A DNA stretch of 64,000 nucleotides from Lysobacter sp. GTDB taxonomy: Bacteria; Pseudomonadota; Gammaproteobacteria; Xanthomonadales; Xanthomonadaceae. The translations under genes and the position numbers were made by a program. Of this stretch, positions 20,427 through 27,167 are shown one piece after another. The stretch covers positions 1 to 64,000 of the forward strand of contig DAHUXS010000018.1 in the NCBI GenBank assembly GCA_027306995.1, read 5' to 3'. Each line of letters begins with the position of its first letter. Positions within the stretch are counted from its first letter, which is position 1. Below the pieces are notes generated by a model. That model was not told the origin of the DNA, made no database searches, and was given only the letters and a program-made list of their open reading frames with translations.

Positions 20427-20944
20427 GCCGGTGTTCCGCCGGGGCCTGGCAGCGGCGAATGAATGTCGCGCTTGCTTGCCTGCTTCTCGCGAATCCGATC
20501 GATCTTCGTCCATACGCGTGCGAGTTCAATATCGCCAGCTTCATACATGTCGATTCTGGCTGCGCTGCAATAAGCAGCAAGAGTGACCATGACACCGCCG
20601 ACTTCTTGGAACGGGATACCCTCAGGACGGTTGAATACGTAATCCACCAGAGCAGGTACTCGGTTTTTGTCGTAGCCATGCGACTGAAGTAGCTCAAGGA
20701 CTTCCTCAAGGAGCCTGTCGCCACGCTCGACTATGTTGTCGGCGACTTCTTGACCAAAGCATTCCAGCATCCAAGGATGAACCCGGATTTGGAACGTCAT
20801 GGTCGGCGTAACGGGAGGCGTCCAACCGGTCATTCGTCGCAAGTCATGAATCGACAGCTTTTTGCAGATGTCATCCGGCCAAGTCTTGTATGCCGCGAGG
20901 ATCACGTCGAAGTGGTCTGATCCATTGATGGCTTGTTCATTCAT
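20423..20944 (-). CDS. MazG-like nucleotide pyrophosphohydrolase-type protein
   Basis: 173 residues. The central part has the all-alpha NTP-pyrophosphatase pattern: ERGDRLLEEVLELLQSHGYD followed by FQEVGGVMVTLAAYCSAA (ExxE...E/D-type metal sites). Such enzymes hydrolyse non-canonical or excess NTPs in the cytoplasm and are common in phage replication operons. The N-terminal 60 residues are an extra region of unknown role. Start ATG overlaps the ssb stop by one base. Confidence 0.7.
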   Translation of the reverse strand: MNEQAINGSDHFDVILAAYKTWPDDICKKLSIHDLRRMTGWTPPVTPTMTFQIRVHPWMLECFGQEVADNIVERGDRLLEEVLELLQSHGYDKNRVPALVDYVFNRPEGIPFQEVGGVMVTLAAYCSAARIDMYEAGDIELARVWTKIDRIREKQASKRDIHSPLPGPGGTPA

Positions 20945-21435
20945 CAGAACACCCCACGATTGGTGGCGAACGGGATGTCGTCATCGTTGAAATCGCCGCC
21001 GAAATCGGAAGACGAGGAGTGTTCCTGGCTCCGGCCAGCCTCGGCACGCTGCGGACGACGCTGAGCCGGCGCACGCGATCCGCCGCCACGGCTTTCGCCG
21101 TCATTGCGACCACCGAGCATCTGCATCTCGTTCGCCACGATGTCGGTTGTGTAGTGCTTGACGCCATCCTTCTCGTAGCTGCCGTACTCGATGCGCCCCT
21201 CGATGTAGACCTCGCGGCCCTTCTTGAGATATTCGTCGGCGATCTCGCCAAGCTTCCCGAGCAGCTTTACCCGGTGCCACTCAGTCTTTTCGGTCGAGTT
21301 TCCATCGCGATCCTTGCGGACGGTCGTGATGGCGAGACTGATGTTGCAGATACACATCCCGCCTTGGGTGAACTTGGTGTCCGGGTCATTCCCCAGGTTG
21401 CCGACGAGAATGACCTTGTTGATTCCGCGTGCCAT
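20944..21435 (-). CDS. ssb: Single-stranded DNA-binding protein
   Basis: 163 residues. OB fold at the N-terminus (MARGINKVILVGNLGNDPDT, WHRVKLLGKLGEIADEYLKK, GREVYIEGRIEYGSYEKDGV), then a Gly/Arg/Gln/Ser-rich linker. The acidic DDDIPF motif lies close to, but not at, the C-terminus: eight residues (ATNRGVF after PF) follow it. Binds ssDNA during phage replication and recombination. It starts 8 bp after the reverse transcriptase stop, so the two are co-transcribed. ATG 21435 chosen; the upstream frame overlaps the RT gene and has no SSB features. Confidence 0.95.
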   Translation of the reverse strand: MARGINKVILVGNLGNDPDTKFTQGGMCICNISLAITTVRKDRDGNSTEKTEWHRVKLLGKLGEIADEYLKKGREVYIEGRIEYGSYEKDGVKHYTTDIVANEMQMLGGRNDGESRGGGSRAPAQRRPQRAEAGRSQEHSSSSDFGGDFNDDDIPFATNRGVF

Positions 21436-21443
21436 TTTGTGCC

Positions 21444-22796
21444 TCAGTAGTTGACGGTGATGGGTTTGCCTTCGTCCCTGAGCCTGAATCGGCGCGGACG
21501 AGCGGCGGTGTCGAGCCACGGGAACCGGCGATGAAAGCTGGTTTGCAGCCGATGGCTGTTGGAGTGATGGAAATGCCCTTGGTAGGACGCCCACACGCTG
21601 CGTGCTGTGCGGAAGTCATCAGGGGTGCCGGTGATCCTGCGGCCAGAGACGTGGGCGCTTTCCCACGCCGCCAGCGCGGCGCGCGCGTGGGAGACGACCC
21701 TGCGGCGGACAGTGGTGTGGGTGGGGCGCACGACGTACCCGAGGAAGTCGATTCCGTCACCCAGTGGACGCGGGTCTGCGTCTTCTTTCAGCGACAGCCG
21801 CAACTCATCAGCCAAGAAGCGAACAATCTGGTCTTTCCATTCGATCAGCTGCTCACGGTCGTGATGGACAAGCACGAAGTCGTCCACATAACGCAGATAA
21901 CGCGACACCTTGAGCGTGTGCTTGACGAACTGGTCGAGCCGGTCGAGATAGACATTGGCGAAGAACTGCGACGACAGGTTCCCGATGGGAATGCCGCAGC
22001 CTGCCGGTGCGTTCTCAAGCCTCTTGTGCATCGGCACCAGCTGGCGATCTGCATGCGCCGCAACGTGGCGAACACCGACCTCCAGGGGCGAGCGGCGGAG
22101 CAGGGCGTGAGTCGCCTTGCGCGCAATCCACGGCAGTCGTTCGCGCTCCATTCGCTTCTTGAGCAGCTTGTAAAGCGTGGGGCGGTGGATGCGGTTGAAG
22201 AAGTTGGCGATGTCGAGTTGCAGGTAGTAGCCGCCACCTTGGCCACTCTGGACCTGACGGACGAAGGCTTGCAGCCGACGTACTGCGGCGTGCGATCCCT
22301 TGCCGCGCCGATTGGCGAAGGAATCCGAGATGAACGTCCGGTCGTAGACCGCCTCAAGCTGCGGAATCAGCCAGTGATGGACGACGCGATCACCGAAGTC
22401 GGGGGCGTGAATTTCCCGCGCCTTCGGTCGGGTCGCGACAAAGCAGGTTGTCGGTCGCGGCGACCAGGTGCCAGCATTGAGCTGGTCTTGCAGATCGAGC
22501 AGTCGATCAGCCCACCTGGTGTCGAAGTCGAGTTGGTTGGCGCTCGGCACCTTCTGCCGGCGCGCCTGTTTCCAAGCGGTATGGAGGTCGCGCAGCGTGA
22601 CTTGCTGCGCATCTGCACCCTGAAACTCACGGACGGGACCGCGCACGAGCCGCAGACGGAAGCGGTTGTTGCGGTTGTTGATGTTGGAGTTGCCGTTGTT
22701 GAAGTTCTGAACCCAAACGTAGTCCGAGGGGTTCTGTTCCCCGCGATCTTGAAACCCATCCACGCAGGCCGGAACCGGATAGCACGAACTCGTCAT
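21444..22796 (-). CDS. DGR reverse transcriptase with template-encoded N-terminal leader
   Basis: Group II-like reverse transcriptase of a diversity-generating retroelement. RT motifs: LQLDIANFFNRIHRP (motif with Asp), GIPIGNLSSQFFANVYLD (the DGR-type SQ motif), and the active site Y303-V-D-D (RYVDDFVLV), followed by GIDFLGYVVRPTH. RT homology starts around residue 70 (LRDLHTAWKQAR). Residues 22-56 are the translated template repeat. I start at 22796 because this ATG overlaps the avd stop (ATGA). No ATG or GTG is seen between the TR and the RT core, so RT is probably made as a fusion with the TR-encoded leader. An ATG at 22811 is the alternative. Confidence 0.93.
   Translation of the reverse strand: MTSSCYPVPACVDGFQDRGEQNPSDYVWVQNFNNGNSNINNRNNRFRLRLVRGPVREFQGADAQQVTLRDLHTAWKQARRQKVPSANQLDFDTRWADRLLDLQDQLNAGTWSPRPTTCFVATRPKAREIHAPDFGDRVVHHWLIPQLEAVYDRTFISDSFANRRGKGSHAAVRRLQAFVRQVQSGQGGGYYLQLDIANFFNRIHRPTLYKLLKKRMERERLPWIARKATHALLRRSPLEVGVRHVAAHADRQLVPMHKRLENAPAGCGIPIGNLSSQFFANVYLDRLDQFVKHTLKVSRYLRYVDDFVLVHHDREQLIEWKDQIVRFLADELRLSLKEDADPRPLGDGIDFLGYVVRPTHTTVRRRVVSHARAALAAWESAHVSGRRITGTPDDFRTARSVWASYQGHFHHSNSHRLQTSFHRRFPWLDTAARPRRFRLRDEGKPITVNY
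22629..22733 (-). repeat. DGR template repeat (TR)
   Basis: 105 bp, matching two variable repeats at 23280-23384 and 25262-25366. On the coding (minus) strand the 68-nt variable part holds 24 adenines, including nine AAC codons that can change to fifteen amino acids but never to stop. The last 37 nt (22629-22665) contain no adenine and are identical in all three copies. The TR is followed by GAGTTTC where both VRs have CAGTAATT, the expected difference between the donor and recipient (IMH) sites. Confidence 0.96.
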
Positions 22797-23242
22797 CTGT
22801 AGACCTCCCATTGCTGGAAGGTGTCGCGGGTACTCAGTTTCTTGGCGCGCTGAGCATCGGCGTGGCGACCGTGCCCATTCTGGCCATTGGGGTGCTTACC
22901 GCTGTGCTGCCGGAACCACCCGCCAGCTTGTCGTCCAAGCTCACGCGCGATTCGCGCAAGCATTTCAAACTGGCCCATGCTCGCGAAAGCACGAAGACCC
23001 TTGCAGAGTTGCATTCTGATCTTGAGCGCATCCACTTCCCACCGGATGCGCTCGATCATTGCCACTTGATTGACTTTGTCCCACCAGGCCCGATGCACCA
23101 ACACGGTCACGCCCATCGCCTGCTCACGCAGCTTCTCTCCCGCCGTGTAGCGAAACTTGCGCGGGAAATTGGCAACCGCTTTCTCGATCTCCAACAGGAG
23201 GCGTTCTGCGGTTTTGGCGATTGGCGGCAACGTGAAGGTCAT
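22793..23242 (-). CDS. avd: Avd-like DGR accessory protein
   Basis: 149 residues, helical and basic, matching the Avd/bAvd four-helix-bundle family: LLLEIEKAVANFPRKFRYTA, LREQAMGVTVLVHRAWW, IERIRWEVDALKIRMQLCKG, FEMLARIARELGRQAGGW. Avd binds the RT and the TR RNA and is required for cDNA synthesis in BPP-1. A Gly/His/Lys/Gln-rich C-terminal tail extends past the bundle. Position between the variable gene and TR-RT follows BPP-1 order (target, avd, TR, RT). Stop overlaps the RT-frame ATG. Confidence 0.88.
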   Translation of the reverse strand: MTFTLPPIAKTAERLLLEIEKAVANFPRKFRYTAGEKLREQAMGVTVLVHRAWWDKVNQVAMIERIRWEVDALKIRMQLCKGLRAFASMGQFEMLARIARELGRQAGGWFRQHSGKHPNGQNGHGRHADAQRAKKLSTRDTFQQWEVYR

Positions 23243-23273
23243 TGGCTTCGATCAATGCAGGACAAAATTCAAA

Positions 23274-23687
23274 TTACTGACGGACGGGACCGCGCACGAG
23301 CCGCAGACGGAAGCGGATGCTGCGGCTGTGGACGTCGGAGCCGCCGTTGTGGAAGTACTGAACCCAAACGTAGACCGAGGGGTTAAAGGCACACGGGACA
23401 CCAGATGCGAGGAAAGCCTCACTCGGCGTGCCCGGGAAGAACTCCGTATTGATCGCCGGGTTGCAGCGGCTGTAATCGACAGTGGTTGAGGTTTCGTGCG
23501 GGCCGGGGACACGCCAATCTTTATGGCCACCGATGCGACACTTGCGGGCGACTTTTTCGGCTTCTTCGTGGGTATATCTCTCGTCGAAGAATCCCGCCTG
23601 CCATTCCAGTTCGGTCGTCTCGTCGCGGGTGATGATGTGGACGCCATCGGCGTCGGTGATCTTCGTGAAGCGGGCTTGCCTGTCCAT
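23274..23687 (-). CDS. DGR variable protein 1 (DUF1566/Lcl-type C-type-lectin-like)
   Basis: 137 residues, start at 23687 preceded by AAGGAAC; an in-frame ATG 33 bp upstream lacks a ribosome site. A DUF1566-like region is seen (LEWQAGFFDERYTHEEAEKV, IGGHKDWRVPGPHETST), and the C-terminal 35 residues are encoded by VR1, ending RFRLRLVRGPVRQ. Variable residues in VR1 form a cluster of Y, H, N, D, V, S, I on the constant scaffold. No signal peptide or membrane segment: the protein is predicted cytoplasmic. It lies in the early operon between the exonuclease and avd. Ligand unknown. Confidence 0.88.
   Translation of the reverse strand: MDRQARFTKITDADGVHIITRDETTELEWQAGFFDERYTHEEAEKVARKCRIGGHKDWRVPGPHETSTTVDYSRCNPAINTEFFPGTPSEAFLASGVPCAFNPSVYVWVQYFHNGGSDVHSRSIRFRLRLVRGPVRQ
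23280..23384 (-). repeat. DGR variable repeat 1 (VR1)
   Basis: 105 bp aligned without gaps to the TR. Eleven differences, every one at a template adenine (T on the plus strand); none at the 81 non-adenine positions. The repeat ends 6 nt before the last base of the stop codon of variable protein 1. Confidence 0.96.
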
Positions 23688-23736
23688 TTCGGTTCCTTGT
23701 TGGTGGTTTTGTGCGTTCAAGTAATGACCCAGAGGG

Positions 23737-24417
23737 TCACGCTGAAATCTGCTGCTGGAGTTTCTGCACGATCCGCTGCGCCTCTTCCCATGCGGAGAGA
23801 CATGCGGCCTTCATGTTGCTGATCTTTGCCTCGTCGCGATGCACGCGCTGGACGTACAGGTCAAGACCCTTCGGGAACTTTGGGTTGTACGAAATGAAGT
23901 CCCACCACTGACGGCCCGTGACCCACAAGCCGCCTTGGATTTGTTCGATGTGTTCATCGGGCAATCCTTCGCGGAGTGTGGTCGCGTGAACCACGATGGA
24001 CATGGGGCACTTGATCTCGCCTCCGCCGTCCAGATCGATCAGGATGTCGGGCGACGCGCCGATGAACTCGTATTCGGCATGGCGGACGAAGCCACACTGT
24101 TCGACAAGACGGCCCGTACGCTTCTCGTAGGCAGCGATGGCCTCCGGCTCCATCTCTTTGCCGTACTCCAGCGACTTCGCGGAGACAGATTCCTTGGCGC
24201 AGCCAGTCAGTAACTCGGCGACGATCTGATCGATGTAGCCTGTTCGCGACGCGGGCGGCGGCTTGGGAAGTCCCTTCTTTTCACCGCTCTTGTAGAGCTC
24301 GCCGGGCGTCCAGATCAGGTCGCCAATGCGCGAAGCGGTGATGCAGCCCGCGCGATCATCAAACCATTCCTGCGTCCCCTGGTCGGGGTTGCTGGCTTCG
24401 TAGTCATCAAGGCTCAT
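23737..24417 (-). CDS. YqaJ/lambda-Exo-type recombination exonuclease
   Basis: 226 residues. Family signatures of the YqaJ viral recombinase fold: TQEWFDDRAGCITASRIGDL near the N-terminus, LEYGKEMEPEAIAAYEKRTG, and the catalytic D-x(n)-ExK pattern in GASPDILIDLDGGGEIKCP. It resects dsDNA 5' ends to make 3' tails for the annealing partner. It overlaps the ERF gene by ATGA, forming a Red-like pair. Together with SSB downstream it gives the phage its own annealing recombination. Confidence 0.9.
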   Translation of the reverse strand: MSLDDYEASNPDQGTQEWFDDRAGCITASRIGDLIWTPGELYKSGEKKGLPKPPPASRTGYIDQIVAELLTGCAKESVSAKSLEYGKEMEPEAIAAYEKRTGRLVEQCGFVRHAEYEFIGASPDILIDLDGGGEIKCPMSIVVHATTLREGLPDEHIEQIQGGLWVTGRQWWDFISYNPKFPKGLDLYVQRVHRDEAKISNMKAACLSAWEEAQRIVQKLQQQISA

Positions 24418-25202
24418 TGCGCGTCACCTGCTGCCGCCCTGCGCAATTGAGACAAGCGCGCCGTGTAGGCGCTACGAACGCGAGTGCGAAGGCGAGGCGG
24501 GAGTCCGGACGATGCGATATTGGCTCCGACCTTGCTCAGCTCCGTCTCGTCGATGGATTCAAGGATGGCGGATTCAAAGTCCGCGACCTTCGCCATGTGT
24601 TCGTCGGTCTTTTCCTTGTCTCCGAACGTCCGCCCGTCGTCGTCCTCGTCGTAGCTGGTGATGTTCAGTAGCGCGCCAGCAGTGGTGCGTTTGCCGTAGC
24701 TGATGGCGGACACAACGGCTTGCGGTGCGTTCTTGCTGCCACTGCTGTCCGGAGCCAGGACAATGCTGTTCGTTTCGTTGTGTCCGTCGCGATGCGACAG
24801 GATGCCGGTGATCGTGATTGCGTTGCCCTCCTGGTGGGTCTTGAACGACAGCGCGAATCCATGCCGTTGCAGGACCGGCTTGATCGCTTCGTTGATGTGT
24901 TCCCACTTCGCATAGGTGCTTTGCACTGTGCCGGCGCTGTTCTTGATTTGGCCGGTGCGCTTGATCGCGGGGATTTCCGCCTGCATCGCTGAGCTGGCCT
25001 CGATGAACGACGCCTTGGCCTGTTCGGCACGGATTTCCTTCTGCATTGCCCACAGGCGCTCAGCCCTGTCGATGTCGAACTCGGGGGCGGACAACACACG
25101 CTCCAGCATCGTCAACACTTGGACGGCTTGGGTCGTTGCCTGCATCGGGAGTACCGATGGCGTTGCAATGACTTCTGGTGATTTCTTGGCGATAGCGCCC
25201 AT
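24414..25202 (-). CDS. ERF-family single-strand annealing protein
   Basis: 262 residues from ATG 25202, which follows GAGGGAATAG; the open frame upstream overlaps VR2 and the hairpin and is not plausible. ERF signatures: IRAEQAKASFIEASSAMQAE, TYAKWEHINEAIKPVLQRHG, ALSFKTHQEGNAITITGILS, and AVVSAISYGKRTTAGALLNI. ERF proteins anneal complementary ssDNA and recircularise phage genomes. Forms a two-gene unit with the exonuclease; flanked on both sides by DGR target genes. Confidence 0.9.
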   Translation of the reverse strand: MGAIAKKSPEVIATPSVLPMQATTQAVQVLTMLERVLSAPEFDIDRAERLWAMQKEIRAEQAKASFIEASSAMQAEIPAIKRTGQIKNSAGTVQSTYAKWEHINEAIKPVLQRHGFALSFKTHQEGNAITITGILSHRDGHNETNSIVLAPDSSGSKNAPQAVVSAISYGKRTTAGALLNITSYDEDDDGRTFGDKEKTDEHMAKVADFESAILESIDETELSKVGANIASSGLPPRLRTRVRSAYTARLSQLRRAAAGDAQ

Positions 25203-25224
25203 ATCTATTCCCTCGGGTGGTGAG

Positions 25225-25243
25225 GGGCGTCCGCAGGACGCCC
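25225..25243 (-). other. Hairpin 18 nt downstream of VR2
   Basis: Perfect 8-bp stem GGGCGTCC / GGACGCCC with a 3-nt loop. It has no T-tract (the next bases are the ERF ribosome site), so it is not a normal terminator. Its place just past the recipient repeat resembles the DNA hairpin/cruciform found after VR in BPP-1 that promotes homing. Confidence 0.6.
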
Positions 25244-25255
25244 GCAAAGAATCAA

Positions 25256-25672
25256 TTACTGACGGACGGGACCGCGCACGAGCCGCAGACGGAAGCGGTA
25301 GCTGCGGCTGAGGATGACGGAGGTGCCGTCGTAGAAGTGCTGAACCCAAACGCAGTCCGAGGGGTTTCCGGCGTATGGTGTCGAGGTCAGGATTGCGTCG
25401 CTGGTCGCACCGGGGAAGGCTTCGGTATCGATTGCGGGATTGCAGCGAGTGTCATCGACGATGGAGTTCGCCTCTGCACGCGACGGCACGCGCCAGTCGT
25501 TGAACCCGCCGAGACGGAAGTCGCGGGCAATCTTCTCGCCTTCTTCCAGGTTGACCTTCTCGGGCCAGTACACTGTCTGCCATTGCAGGCCAGTCGTCGG
25601 GTCTTCGGTGATTCGGGTATCGCCGACAGGCTTGGCGGTGTCGATGATCTTGAAACGCGATGCAGTGTTCAT
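25256..25672 (-). CDS. DGR variable protein 2 (DUF1566/Lcl-type C-type-lectin-like)
   Basis: 138 residues, ATG preceded by AAGGAAAGCC. Paralog of variable protein 1: LQWQTVYWPEKVNLEEGEKI, LGGFNDWRVPSRAEANSIVD, RCNPAIDTEAFPG, then the VR2-encoded end RFRLRLVRGPVRQ. VR2 gives H, Y, D, T, V, I, L, S, Y at the variable sites, differing from variable protein 1 at most of them. No signal peptide. First of the DGR genes to be transcribed from the leftward promoter. Confidence 0.88.
   Translation of the reverse strand: MNTASRFKIIDTAKPVGDTRITEDPTTGLQWQTVYWPEKVNLEEGEKIARDFRLGGFNDWRVPSRAEANSIVDDTRCNPAIDTEAFPGATSDAILTSTPYAGNPSDCVWVQHFYDGTSVILSRSYRFRLRLVRGPVRQ
25262..25366 (-). repeat. DGR variable repeat 2 (VR2)
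   Basis: 105 bp aligned without gaps to the TR. Twelve differences, all at template adenines. The 37-nt adenine-free end is identical to TR and VR1, and the following CAGTAATT is shared with VR1 only. Confidence 0.96.
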
Positions 25673-25694
25673 GGCTTTCCTTGAGTGAGATTGT

Positions 25695-25883
25695 TCAGCG
25701 GGTAGCCCCAGCCCAGCGCACCACGTCGGCGGCTTGCTCAGGTGGGAGGATTGGTTGGTCGCCGTCGTCGCACTCGACGCCGTGCAAGATCGATTGCGCG
25801 CGATAGACGGTTGTCAGGTCAGCAGCAGGAATGCTCGCTACCGCCTGCGAGGCGAAGTCGCCCCAATAGGGATCGAGGCTCAT
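25695..25883 (-). CDS. Small phage protein, unknown function
   Basis: 62 residues from ATG 25883, which overlaps the upstream stop (ATGA). Acidic (LHGVECDDGDQPILPPEQAA). No domain recognised. A longer open frame upstream is Arg/Ser-rich and overlaps the next gene, so it is not used. Confidence 0.6.
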   Translation of the reverse strand: MSLDPYWGDFASQAVASIPAADLTTVYRAQSILHGVECDDGDQPILPPEQAADVVRWAGATR

Positions 25884-26128
25884 GATTCGGACTCCGTGTG
25901 TAACGGCACGCCGTCCACGAGAAGGCCGGTCACGGGCGGAAGATGATCGTCGCGCTTCGTCATCGCCACCTTGTGCAGCATCGTGTACTGCTGACGGGTT
26001 ACGACAACGCGCTGCGGACGTTTCTGCTGAGCCGACATCGTGCGGATGTATGCACGAATGGTCTTGACGCAATCGCGCGCAGCGTTGGGCTTCTCGACTG
26101 CGCCGACCTCGACGTTGACGCCGTTCAT
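25880..26128 (-). CDS. Small phage protein, unknown function
   Basis: 82 residues from ATG 26128 (ATGA overlap with the upstream stop). Basic centre (IRAYIRTMSAQQKRPQRVVV) and a C-terminal PPVTGLLVDGVPLH stretch. Nucleic-acid contact is possible but not shown. No family recognised. Confidence 0.6.
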   Translation of the reverse strand: MNGVNVEVGAVEKPNAARDCVKTIRAYIRTMSAQQKRPQRVVVTRQQYTMLHKVAMTKRDDHLPPVTGLLVDGVPLHTESES

Positions 26129-26298
26129 TGGAACCACCCGAGCAGCGTGAAGCTGCACACCGCGCCGACAATGCAGCCTGCGGTGAACAGAGCGAGTCCG
26201 CACTTGGCGACGCCGTGCAGCACACCACGGTCATACGCAGCCCAATACTTCTGTTCGTCGATGTTGTGCTTTGAGATGTTGTAGGGTTCAGTACGCAT
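26125..26298 (-). CDS. Small membrane protein
   Basis: 57 residues from ATG 26298. A hydrophilic N-terminal half is followed by one hydrophobic segment (ALFTAGCIVGAVCSFTLLGW, about residues 35-54), so a single-pass inner-membrane protein with a short tail. It overlaps the ninB end by 11 bp. Role unknown; early membrane proteins of phages often affect host physiology. Confidence 0.6.
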   Translation of the reverse strand: MRTEPYNISKHNIDEQKYWAAYDRGVLHGVAKCGLALFTAGCIVGAVCSFTLLGWFQ

Positions 26299-26716
26299 GT
26301 TCGACCTCGCGGGGTGCGGTCCAGACGACGCCTTGCTGCGTCCCGAACGCGTCAATCAAATCCATCAGCTCGCCGTGACGCTTGATCGACATGCGGCTTG
26401 TGCGCGTGCCGAGAATCACGAAGCCACCATCCATCCCGCGCGCGACCCGGCGTGTTTCGCCTGCCAGTCCAGCGGTGATGATTTCTTTCCATTCCTCAGG
26501 CGTGAGCTTTTGCTTCACGCCGTCGATGTCCCACTCGACCTGGTTGGAGATGTCGGTCAACATCGCCCACATGCGGTCGTTCTGTGGGTTTGTGCGGCGC
26601 GGGTCGCGAATCTCGACCACTACGCGCGCAGTCGCTCGCTTGAGGTGTTCGATGATGGCCGACGCAACTGCATGACGATTCGGGTTTGTCGGGTCGAAGA
26701 ACAGAATCCGGCTCAC
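26288..26716 (-). CDS. ninB: NinB-like recombination mediator protein
   Basis: 142 residues. Matches NinB (Orf): NPQNDRMWAMLTDISNQVEW, DIDGVKQKLTPEEWKEIITA, FVILGTRTSRMSIKRHGELM. In lambda NinB binds ssDNA/SSB and substitutes for RecFOR in Red recombination. It sits upstream of the ERF-exonuclease pair in the same operon, in keeping with that role. Confidence 0.9.
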   Translation of the reverse strand: MSRILFFDPTNPNRHAVASAIIEHLKRATARVVVEIRDPRRTNPQNDRMWAMLTDISNQVEWDIDGVKQKLTPEEWKEIITAGLAGETRRVARGMDGGFVILGTRTSRMSIKRHGELMDLIDAFGTQQGVVWTAPREVEHAY

Positions 26717-26922
26717 GCGGCACCGCCTTGCCCTTTGGTGTGACCGAGAAATGCGGACTCGTAGTCTTGTCGCGTGGCCAGCCCGACAAGCTCTGACTCG
26801 CGTTCCAGCGAGCGAAGATAGCGGCGCTTCCCCTCATCGAAGGCGGCGTCAAGATCGGGGTTATCGCTCGCCACGTAGAACGGGTGCAGGCGTTCCAAGA
26901 TGTGCAGCGGAATGACGCTCAT
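26713..26922 (-). CDS. Small phage protein, unknown function
   Basis: 69 residues from ATG 26922 (ATGA overlaps on both sides). Helical and charged (AAFDEGKRRYLRSLERESEL, GLATRQDYESAFLGHTKG). No family recognised. Confidence 0.6.
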   Translation of the reverse strand: MSVIPLHILERLHPFYVASDNPDLDAAFDEGKRRYLRSLERESELVGLATRQDYESAFLGHTKGQGGAA

Positions 26923-27167
26923 GCGGCACCGCCTTTGCAGTGGGCGAGGCGATGACGTGCGATGACTGGCACGCGTCCCGCGCAGCACAGCGCATCCTGC
27001 GCTGCCTTCATGTTGAATGCCGTACCCTGCAATGCTTCGATGTTGTCCTCGGTCGGATTGCGGCGGGCCTCGCGATCCAGAAATTCCAGATAGCGGCCAT
27101 CAAAATCGAGCATCCAGTTGTGGTCACGGTGCGAATCAATCACCGCCAACACGTCCACCGCGTTCAT
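26919..27167 (-). CDS. Small phage protein, unknown function
   Basis: 82 residues. Pattern VDVLAVIDSHRDHNWMLDFD, then a helical region with two cysteines (DALCCAGRVPVIARHRLAHC). ATGA overlaps with both neighbours. No domain recognised. Confidence 0.55.
   Translation of the reverse strand: MNAVDVLAVIDSHRDHNWMLDFDGRYLEFLDREARRNPTEDNIEALQGTAFNMKAAQDALCCAGRVPVIARHRLAHCKGGAA

Noticed and set aside
25203..25349. Longer N-terminus for the ERF protein
   Set aside because: It would read back through the VR2 repeat and hairpin in another frame; ATG 25202 has a good ribosome site and matches the family start.
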